From UBA5070 sp035913415 (GTDB lineage: Bacteria > Fibrobacterota > Fibrobacteria > UBA5070), in assembly GCA_035913415.1 (NCBI GenBank), contig JAMIIV010000235.1:1-6733 (forward strand): 6,733 nucleotides of DNA, given 5' to 3'. Positions within the stretch are counted from its first letter, which is position 1, and each line of letters opens with the position of its first letter. The notes beneath the pieces are model-generated. The model made no database searches. It was not told the DNA's origin and saw only the letters and a program-made list of their open reading frames with translations. Made by a program: the position numbers and the translations under genes. Of the stretch, positions 1-5,982 are shown one piece after another.

Positions 1-304
1 CATGCCGATTCGCCACGAGGGTCTCGCGCAGTGGATCCCCCTCGACCAAGGCGCTACGGTGCGGCGACGCGGGCACGCATTCCCCGTCCACGATACGCCC
101 CAGCTCCAGGAGCCCACCCGGTTCCACCTCGAAAATGGCCGCGGCCCGGCAGGGCAAGACGTCGTTCAGCCCCAGGAGGAGGGTACGAACGGCTTCCGGC
201 AAAGAGGCCGTCCCCAGGGACACGCGCAGGATTTCACCCGCCGTGGCGATGGACTCGAGGCGGCTGCGAAGCTGCCGGTTCTGTCGATTCTCGAGTTCGT
301 CCAC
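1..304 (-). CDS. GAF-domain signalling protein, N-terminal fragment (runs off left edge)
   Basis: Read on the minus strand from a GTG at 304-302, this frame stays open for 101 codons to the window edge. A GGGGAG ribosome-binding site lies 9 nt upstream and an in-frame TAG further up, with no ATG between them, so GTG is the likely start. Residues 1-20 are charged and helix-prone (VDELENRQNRQLRSRLES), suggesting a short coiled coil. From about residue 22 the pattern of an amphipathic helix (LPEAVRTLLLGLNDVLP), then a strand with small residues (CRAAAIFEVE) and a second strand (LLELGRIVDGE), resembles the start of a GAF sensor domain. Such domains usually precede a kinase, phosphatase, sigma-54 or diguanylate cyclase output, which here would lie outside the window. 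The gene is divergent from the TPR gene. That it is coding is fairly sure; the GAF assignment is by eye and moderate, and the output domain is unknown. Confidence 0.62.
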   Translation of the reverse strand, partial: MDELENRQNRQLRSRLESIATAGEILRVSLGTASLPEAVRTLLLGLNDVLPCRAAAIFEVEPGGLLELGRIVDGECVPASPHRSALVEGDPLRETLVANRH

Positions 305-369
305 GCGGTTTGACTCCCCGGTTCTATATTCGCTGGCCCTGTACCCCTATATTTAAGGATTTCCGGACC
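305..369. promoter_or_regulatory. Divergent intergenic region with candidate -10 elements
   Basis: This 65-bp gap separates two divergent genes and is clearly more AT-rich than its surroundings. On the plus strand TATATT at 348-353 is a 5/6 match to a -10 element, but the hexamer 17 bp upstream is a poor -35. A second TATATT lies at 325-330. On the minus strand TATAGA (323-328) could serve the GAF gene, also without a good -35. AAGGA at 355-359 is the ribosome-binding site of the TPR gene, 10 nt before its ATG. Confidence 0.3.
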
Positions 370-1113
370 ATGGTCGACAAGCGTCCTTCGAATGAAATCG
401 TGAATACCGAGCCGACCTTCGAAATGAAGGTCTTCGAAGCCGTCGCCAGGGCAAGGGATTCCTGGCGCAAGAACCAGACGCTCTGGTCCGCGGCTTTGGC
501 CGTCGCCGCCTGCGCTGCAGGGGCCTGGAGCTTCTGGGCCTGGAAGACCAACGCCGCCGAAAGCGAGGCCGCTCGCATCCTGGGCCTGGGCATGGTCCAC
601 CAGGAGTCCGAACGCACCGATTCCGCTCTGGCCGCCTTCGATCGCGTCGTGGCCGACCACTCCGGGCTGGCTGCCTCCAAGGCCTCCTTGCTGGCCGGCA
701 GCATCCTGATGGGCAAGTCCGACTGGAAAGGCGCCGAACAGCGTTTCCGCCGCGCCATCGAAGACGCGAACGCTCTTCCGCTGCTGGACGGTGGCGCGCG
801 CCGCGGCCTGGCCGCGGCTCTCATCGAGCAGGGCCGCTTCGAGGAGGCCGCGAAGGAACTCCAGACCGTCGTGACCCGCTACGGGCACGTCAGCGTCGAA
901 GTCAAGAACCGGGACATCGAGACCGGCCCCTCCGACGACCTCCCCTTCATTCCACTCTCCTATCTGCAGCTCGTGCTCGTCCAGGACAAGCTGGGCAAGA
1001 AGGCCGAAGCCCAGAAGAACGCCGAACACCTCATTCGCGCCTATCCCACTTCGGAAGAAGCGAACGAGGCGCGTCGGTGGCTCGCCCTCAACGGCCTCGC
1101 CTACCCCGCCTGA
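370..1113 (+). CDS. Membrane-anchored tetratricopeptide repeat protein (YfgM-like architecture)
   Basis: This is a 247-residue protein starting at ATG 370 with AAGGA 10 nt upstream. The longer open frame upstream is antisense to the GAF gene and is not part of it. Residues 1-36 are hydrophilic and presumably cytoplasmic. Residues 38-58 form one hydrophobic segment rich in Ala and Trp, a signal anchor with no cleavage site. The rest is helical repeat: TPR-like helix pairs at about 66-98, 103-135, 142-173 and 193-225, with the usual small-residue and aromatic spacing (SALAAFDRVVADH, DWKGAEQRFRRAIED, GRFEEAAKELQTVVTRY, KKAEAQKNAEHLIRAYP). A short N-terminus, one TM helix and an exported TPR domain resemble the YfgM/TPR_21 group, which assists folding or assembly at the inner membrane. 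The exact partner cannot be read from the sequence. The stop codon lies inside a 17-bp inverted-repeat arm. Confidence 0.85.
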   Translation: MVDKRPSNEIVNTEPTFEMKVFEAVARARDSWRKNQTLWSAALAVAACAAGAWSFWAWKTNAAESEAARILGLGMVHQESERTDSALAAFDRVVADHSGLAASKASLLAGSILMGKSDWKGAEQRFRRAIEDANALPLLDGGARRGLAAALIEQGRFEEAAKELQTVVTRYGHVSVEVKNRDIETGPSDDLPFIPLSYLQLVLVQDKLGKKAEAQKNAEHLIRAYPTSEEANEARRWLALNGLAYPA

Positions 1114-1267
1114 GGTCAAGATCGGGGCGCATACTCGCTGGCACCGGCCGGAGGCCGGATGCCCCACCGACTTGCATTTCTTGCAGTGGTCCCCTCCCCT
1201 CTCGCCGTACCAAAGCCTACGGCTTCGGGGTCGTGTCGCTTCGTCTGCATCCCCGATCTTGACCTCA
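1111..1267. repeat. 17-bp perfect inverted repeat spanning 157 bp
   Basis: The arm at 1111-1127 (TGAGGTCAAGATCGGGG) is the exact reverse complement of 1251-1267. The left arm begins with the TGA stop of the TPR gene. The right arm belongs to the first copy of the 127-bp direct repeat. No target-site duplication is seen at the outer edges, so a MITE-like element is possible but unproven. A truncated reverse-oriented copy of the direct repeat would look the same. Confidence 0.7.
1140..1163. repeat. GC-rich hairpin, leading part of repeat unit A
   Basis: CCGGCC (1144-1149) pairs with GGCCGG (1153-1158) around a GGA loop, and GGCA (1140-1143) extends the stem with TGCC (1160-1163) across a bulged A. 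It is not followed by a T-run, so it is not an intrinsic terminator. An equivalent hairpin precedes the second repeat copy, and both are followed by a similar GCCCC-R-CCGACT stretch. Confidence 0.55.
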
Positions 1268-1328
1268 GGGTCGGATTCGCGGTGCGATGTCGGCGCTCGG
1301 CATTGGGGGCTGGGAGCCCCCTCACCGA
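1202..1328 (+). repeat. 127-bp direct repeat, copy 1
   Basis: This stretch matches 1534-1660 at 121 of 127 positions with no indel (constant offset of 332). The unit contains a GCCGTA/TACGGC stem near its start, a small GACC-TCAG-GGTC hairpin (1261-1272) and a GGGGGCT/AGCCCCC hairpin near its end. Similarity to an intermediate degenerate copy extends to about 1346 (CAGCTGGGCTAA). The frames across it show no convincing protein and both copies have the same non-coding look. It is probably an interspersed intergenic repeat or a structured RNA element. Confidence 0.85.
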
Positions 1329-1357
1329 GGCGGGCAGCTGGGCTAAGGAGTCATCGG

Positions 1358-1391
1358 GCCTCTGGGGGATATCTCCCGGAGGCTTTTTTTT
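1358..1391 (+). terminator. Intrinsic terminator, plus strand
   Basis: An 11-bp stem with an ATAT loop starts at GCCTC (1358) and closes at GAGGC (1383), with two G-U wobbles. It is followed at once by eight T residues (1384-1391). It is the only textbook Rho-independent terminator in the window. It would end the TPR transcript after a roughly 245-nt 3' UTR that includes repeat copy 1, or end a separate small RNA made from that repeat. Confidence 0.85.
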
Positions 1392-1420
1392 GAGGGAAAC
1401 CTGCGACAGCTAAGCGCGTC

Positions 1421-1463
1421 GCATTGGGGCCGGAGGCACCTTCACCGGGGGCAGCTAGGCTAA
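1421..1463 (+). repeat. Degenerate partial third copy of the repeat end
   Basis: This segment (GCATTGGGG, then CCGGAGGCACC, TTCACCG, GGGCAGCTAGGCTAA) aligns with the 3' end of unit A at 1300-1346 with several substitutions and small deletions. It lacks the clean GGGGGCT/AGCCCCC stem. It runs straight into the ACTCGCT that precedes the leader hairpin of unit B, as expected for a decayed tandem array. Confidence 0.55.
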
Positions 1464-1484
1464 CTCGCTCCCTCCCCACTGATC

Positions 1485-1502
1485 CCGGCCCGTTCGGGCC
1501 GG
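1485..1502. repeat. GC-rich hairpin, leading part of repeat unit B
   Basis: CCGGCCC (1485-1491) pairs perfectly with GGGCCGG (1496-1502) around a GTTC loop. It occupies the same place relative to copy 2 as the 1140-1163 hairpin does to copy 1. Stem and loop sequences differ while the fold is kept, hinting that the structure rather than the sequence is maintained. Confidence 0.55.
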
Positions 1503-1533
1503 TGCCCCGCCGACTCGCGGCCATCTGGAGCGG

Positions 1534-1660
1534 TCGCCGTACCAAAGCGTACGGCCTCGGGGTCGTGTCGCTTCGTCTGCATCCCCGATCTCGACCTCAG
1601 GGTCGGATTCGCGGTGCGATGCCGGCGCTCGGCATTGGGGGCTGGAAGCCCCCTCGCCGA
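1534..1660 (+). repeat. 127-bp direct repeat, copy 2
   Basis: This is the partner of 1202-1328 with six substitutions. All hairpins are retained. The first stem is one pair longer here (GCCGTAC/GTACGGC, because C became G inside the loop), and the GGGGGCT/AGCCCCC stem differs only in its loop (GGA instead of GGG). The copy ends about 50 bp from the 3' end of the convergent FISUMP gene, so its final hairpin could also mark the end of that gene's transcript, although no T-run follows on that strand. Confidence 0.85.
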
Positions 1661-1710
1661 TAAGGGAGCTGCGGACAAAGGGGATATGGACGATTCAAGA
1701 CTCACAAAGG

Positions 1711-2790
1711 TCACGGATCCAGGACGCAACGGAGACTGATGCCTCCCGACTTGGAAAACACGGAACGGTGCAGGCGGTAACCTCCGCCGCCACTGGACCA
1801 GTCCGGGTAGATGGCTCGTGCCCATCCCTCCTTGGCTCCGGATTCCTCGAGCGCCCAGAATCTGGCGCTTCCGTCGCTCCCCGCTCTCGACGTCTCCAGA
1901 GCGCGGAACCCCGTGAGATCCGGATTGTCCGCACGGAGCATCGACCAGGAGAATCGGGCGCGAAGGACCGCGCCCGCGGACGTCTCTTCACCGACGGCAC
2001 GCACCAATCCCAGCCATTCCAACGTGTCCGGAACATGCCAACCCGCGGGGCAGATTCCTCGATGAGGGCGGGGAAGGCTGCCCGCTTCGCTCGTATCGTA
2101 CACGCTCGCCAGCCCGAGTGCAGCCGACCAGGAATACAGTCTCCCGAACTCTTCGCACCCCCCGTTCCCCTTCCCCTTCCCTGCCGCGCACAACGAACCA
2201 TCCACATCGAAGTTCAGATTCTGGGCCATCCAGACTCGATAGCGGATCTTGACCGTACGGTACACCTGGCCATCCCGATCGTCCTTCAGATACCCGTAGA
2301 CGACATCGGGATTCCAGGTCGTATCAAACACCCGGACGATTTCCGTCTGGTCGGCGCCGGTCAGGGTGTCCCTCAGGAACACCTTTCCCCCCATCGAATA
2401 CACCAGCGTGTCCGGACCCGCGAGAGCCCTCGCTGCCCTCGCTGCCGCCGAAACCACCGATCGCGCCTCCATCCCGACAGCCCCTCGCCCCAGCAAGTCG
2501 CGCCCCTGGAGCGAAACCCGCAAACGTCCCTGATCGACCAAAAGATGACCGGACACCAGACGCGCCGGCTCCGACGCACGGGGCGTCACACCCACGATGC
2601 CCAACGACCACGCGCCTTGAGCATCCGTCTGGGTCGTAAGAGAAGCGCCCGCCAGCGACACCGTCACCCCCGGGACGCCAACAGGCGTGGTGCCGGGGGC
2701 CACCACGCGACCCGACAGAGAAACCGCCGAGGCGGTCGCAGCCAGGGCGAACAGTGCGCTGGCCATGAGACGCGGAAAGGAGTGGATCAT
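1711..2790 (-). CDS. Secreted FISUMP-domain protein with N-terminal carboxypeptidase-regulatory-like domain
   Basis: This 359-residue protein starts at the ATG at 2790, with GAGGAG 7 nt upstream; the longer open frame upstream is intergenic DNA. Residues 1-22 are a signal peptide (basic start, LMASALFALAATASA). Residues about 25-67 (LSGRVVAPGTTPVGVPGVTVSL to WSLGIVG) look like a carboxypeptidase-regulatory-like beta-sandwich, and 78-105 form a beta-rich linker. Residues about 173-357 are a FISUMP domain: YRTVKI (177-182), VWMAQNLNF (186-194), GRLYSW (216-221), GICPAGWHVP (245-254) and a final SLRCV (352-356). Cysteines 201, 212, 247 and 355 probably form disulfides after export. The central W-S-S-T-E part typical of the family reads FWALEES (311-317). 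FISUMP proteins are surface or secreted and mostly of unknown function. The domain call is firm; the role is not known. Confidence 0.9.
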   Translation of the reverse strand: MIHSFPRLMASALFALAATASAVSLSGRVVAPGTTPVGVPGVTVSLAGASLTTQTDAQGAWSLGIVGVTPRASEPARLVSGHLLVDQGRLRVSLQGRDLLGRGAVGMEARSVVSAAARAARALAGPDTLVYSMGGKVFLRDTLTGADQTEIVRVFDTTWNPDVVYGYLKDDRDGQVYRTVKIRYRVWMAQNLNFDVDGSLCAAGKGKGNGGCEEFGRLYSWSAALGLASVYDTSEAGSLPRPHRGICPAGWHVPDTLEWLGLVRAVGEETSAGAVLRARFSWSMLRADNPDLTGFRALETSRAGSDGSARFWALEESGAKEGWARAIYPDWSSGGGGYRLHRSVFSKSGGISLRCVLDP

Positions 2791-2830
2791 ACGGAATCTC
2801 CTCGCAGGGGAACGGCACCCTCGATGCCAT

Positions 2831-2883
2831 GGGGGGGGGCAGCGGCGCCGTTTCACGCCCCTGGAAACCAATGTATCCCCCCC
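2831..2883 (-). repeat. Homopolymer tracts G9 and C7 in the FISUMP leader
   Basis: On the plus strand nine G residues lie at 2831-2839 and seven C residues at 2877-2883. In the minus-strand transcript these become a G7 at or next to the predicted start of transcription and a C9 ending 40 nt before the start codon. The two can pair into a 7-bp G-C stem around 37 nt. Such tracts are prone to slippage. Confidence 0.6.
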
Positions 2884-2884
2884 G

Positions 2885-2913
2885 ATTATCCGAGGCTGGG
2901 CCTTTGCTGTAGA
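2885..2913 (-). promoter_or_regulatory. Candidate sigma-70-type promoter of the FISUMP gene
   Basis: On the minus strand TCTACA (2913-2908, 4/6 to a -35) is followed by a 17-bp spacer and GATAAT (2890-2885, 5/6 to a -10). Transcription would start near 2878, inside the C7/G7 tract, giving a leader of about 88 nt. Confidence 0.5.
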
Positions 2914-2958
2914 ACACCCCTGGATCCCGGCGGAGGAAAAGTGGCGGCCAACACCGAT

Positions 2959-3000
2959 GGGACATCTCCATCCCGAACCGACCCAGGGCAGGAATGTCCC
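2959..3000. other. 7-bp stem in the FISUMP-uvrB gap
   Basis: GGGACAT (2959-2965) pairs with ATGTCCC (2994-3000) around a 28-nt loop. Nothing else in 2914-3056 looks like a gene or known element. The stem could be chance in GC-rich DNA. Confidence 0.25.
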
Positions 3001-3056
3001 CGCGCCAGGGACCGTCACCCGGTAGGGCGCCGACCCCGCCGCAGGCGTGGCGGCGC

Positions 3057-3188
3057 GGCAGGCCGCGTTCCCGCACCCCGACCGGTACGGCAATGGCCCC
3101 GCACCCCACGTAGAGACGCCCTGCAGGGGGTCTCTACAACATCGCGGCGAAACGGTGCCGGGCCGAACGGCGGGGAACGCGGCCTGCC
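3057..3188. repeat. Long inverted repeat with 16-bp perfect arms
   Basis: GGCAGGCCGCGTTCCC (3057-3072) is the exact reverse complement of 3173-3188. The 100 bp between the arms are centred on a second palindrome (3110-3137) whose midpoint is within one base of the outer midpoint. The connecting parts show only scattered complementarity. The whole could form a branched hairpin or cruciform and looks like a non-autonomous palindromic element rather than coding DNA. Confidence 0.7.
3110..3137. repeat. GTAGAG...CTCTAC palindrome, copy upstream of uvrB
   Basis: GTAGAGAC (3110-3117) pairs with GTCTCTAC (3130-3137) and CCC (3119-3121) with GGG (3126-3128), with one G-G mismatch and a TGCA loop. The ends and the CCCTGC core are shared with the palindrome at the 3' end of uvrB, so both appear to belong to one repeat family. 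Confidence 0.7.
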
Positions 3189-3194
3189 GTAGGG

Positions 3195-3246
3195 CCCGGC
3201 CGGGTGGGTGGGGCGCGAGGGTGCCGGATCGCCCCACCCAGCCGGG
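3195..3246. other. Strong bulged hairpin between the inverted repeat and uvrB
   Basis: TGGGTGGGGCG (3205-3215) pairs with CGCCCCACCCA (3230-3240) around a 14-nt loop. Beyond a four-base bulge (CGGG) the stem continues with CCCGGC (3195-3200) and GCCGGG (3241-3246). There is no T-run on either side. It ends 10 bp before the LexA-box candidate. Confidence 0.45.
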
Positions 3247-3255
3247 GCGCTCACC

Positions 3256-3272
3256 CTGCACATCTGTTCAAA
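3256..3272 (+). promoter_or_regulatory. Candidate LexA (SOS) operator of uvrB
   Basis: The sequence CTGCACATCTGTTCAAA lies 33 bp before the uvrB ATG. As I recall the published motifs, it fits TGCNC-N4-GTGCA of Fibrobacter succinogenes LexA with one mismatch (TGCAC-ATCT-GTTCA). It also fits the Myxococcus xanthus CTRHAMRYBYGTTCAGS box at 15 of 17 positions. uvrB is a common SOS target, and the site overlaps the candidate -35 element, where a repressor would act. Confidence 0.55.
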
Positions 3273-3293
3273 CGATGCAATACCGGGTAGATT
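3265..3293 (+). promoter_or_regulatory. Weak candidate uvrB promoter
   Basis: TGTTCA (3265-3270, 3/6) and TAGATT (3288-3293, 4/6) are separated by 17 bp. Transcription would begin near 3300, leaving almost no leader before the ATG at 3306. This would fit the lack of a visible ribosome-binding site, but the match is weak. Confidence 0.3.
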
Positions 3294-3305
3294 GGGTCCG
3301 TGGCC

Positions 3306-5373
<2,068 letters not shown>

Positions 5374-5381
<8 letters not shown>

Positions 5382-5411
5382 AGGAGGCCCTGCGGGGCCT
5401 CCTCTACAGGG
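5374..5411. repeat. Perfect 17-bp-stem palindrome overlapping the uvrB stop codon
   Basis: CCCTGTAGAGGAGGCCC (5374-5390) is exactly complementary to 5395-5411 around a TGCG loop. The uvrB TAG is at 5379-5381. No T-run follows on either strand, so it is not a standard intrinsic terminator, though it would stabilise the mRNA 3' end. The GTAGAG...CCCTGC...CTCTAC layout matches the palindrome at 3110-3137. Confidence 0.85.
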
Positions 5412-5504
5412 ATGAAGCGTGCAGTTCATCACAGACGAAGGATGAGGCAGTGGTCTATTTTGCTGGATCCTCGCCATCCCCCCCTACATCCAAGGATCCG
5501 TTCC

Positions 5505-5855
5505 ATGCGCAAAACCGCTCTCCGCCTTGTCCCCGTCATCGCCCTGCTCGCCCTCGTCGGCTGCAAGCCGTGCACAGATCTTGAGAATCGCGTCTGCTCC
5601 GACCTCGGCGCCGACTGCGCGGTCTGGAAGGCCCACGACAAGGTCGGCTTCCCCACCGGCGGCAGCCACGCCGGCGGCCGCTCGGGAGCCCGCCAGCGGC
5701 TGTTCGTCGCTCTCGGCCTGACCGAAGAGAACGGATCCGCCTGCAAAGCACTGGACAACAACTACGAACCCATGATCGCCTCGATTCGTACCGCCACCGC
5801 GGCGTTCAAGCGCGCCGACTCCGTGATGGCCGCCCTCAAGCCTGCGCAGCCCTGA
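5505..5855 (+). CDS. Small cysteine-rich lipoprotein of unknown function
   Basis: This 116-residue product starts at ATG 5505 with AAGGA 8 nt upstream. The in-frame ATG at 5412 would add an arginine- and proline-rich leader before the signal peptide and is not credible. Residues 1-19 are a lipoprotein signal peptide (MRKTALRLVP, hydrophobic core) with lipobox LVGC, so Cys20 should be lipidated. The mature part has four more cysteines (23, 31, 38, 80) in the pattern C-x7-C-x6-C then C80, enough for two disulfides. Residues 87-113 are probably a helix. The spaced-cysteine opening (CTDLENRVCSDLGADC) recalls small lipoproteins of other Gram-negative phyla, but I do not recognise a named family. 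It follows uvrB by 123 bp including the palindrome, so it is probably a separate unit; TATTTT (5456-5461) is a weak -10 candidate. Confidence 0.8.
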   Translation: MRKTALRLVPVIALLALVGCKPCTDLENRVCSDLGADCAVWKAHDKVGFPTGGSHAGGRSGARQRLFVALGLTEENGSACKALDNNYEPMIASIRTATAAFKRADSVMAALKPAQP

Positions 5856-5857
5856 CC

Positions 5858-5878
5858 CGTCGGGTTTCTGACCCGACG
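5858..5878 (+). other. Hairpin directly after the lipoprotein stop codon
   Basis: CGTCGGGT (5858-5865) pairs with ACCCGACG (5871-5878) around TTCTG, two bases after the stop. No T-run follows, so it may only protect the 3' end or act in Rho-dependent termination. Confidence 0.45.
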
Positions 5879-5880
5879 CC

Positions 5881-5933
5881 ATCGCGGCGGAATCCGCGGC
5901 CGGAAATCGAAACCGTCAGTTTCCGGCAGCGAT
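5881..5933 (+). ncRNA. Candidate structured RNA: three-way junction
   Basis: The segment folds by eye into a compact three-way junction. P1 is ATCGC/GCGAT (5881-5885/5929-5933), P2 is GCGG/CCGC with an AAT loop (5887-5890/5894-5897), and P3 is GCCGGAAA/TTTCCGGC with a 13-nt loop (5899-5906/5920-5927). The junction linkers are single bases. It lies 49 nt before the nucleotidyltransferase ATG and could be part of its leader. It matches no riboswitch class I know, and chance folding in GC-rich DNA is not excluded. Confidence 0.3.
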
Positions 5934-5982
5934 CGCGCATTTTCTCCACGCCCCCTCCGGGACCATTCCTAGGTTTGTGTCC

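Noticed and set aside
31..369. N-terminal extension of the TPR protein to an ATG at 31
   Set aside because: The extension is antisense to the GAF gene, has an Arg/Pro-rich composition, and ATG 370 has its own ribosome-binding site.
1114..1391. Known structural RNA (tmRNA, RNase P, SRP or 6S) in the structured intergenic region
   Set aside because: None of the conserved signature segments of these RNAs is present.
1202..1660. CRISPR array
   Set aside because: Only two full units of 127 bp, 332 bp apart, with no regular spacers and no cas genes.
1077..1825. Several short open frames on both strands in the repeat region
   Set aside because: They run through both repeat copies and hairpins, have no ribosome-binding sites or domains, and give similar nonsense peptides from each copy.
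1768..3192. Plus-strand open frame of 474 codons across the FISUMP gene
   Set aside because: It is antisense to a gene with signal peptide, ribosome-binding site and recognisable domain, and its translation is Arg/Pro-rich with no motif.
3256..3285. E. coli-type SOS box (CTGT-N8-ACAG) before uvrB
   Set aside because: CTGT occurs at 3264-3267 but no ACAG follows at the required spacing; the Fibrobacter/Myxococcus-type motif fits better.
2791..3305. A small gene in the gap between FISUMP and uvrB
   Set aside because: Open frames here lack ribosome-binding sites and read across inverted repeats, giving the Arg/Pro/Gly-rich peptides typical of palindromic DNA.
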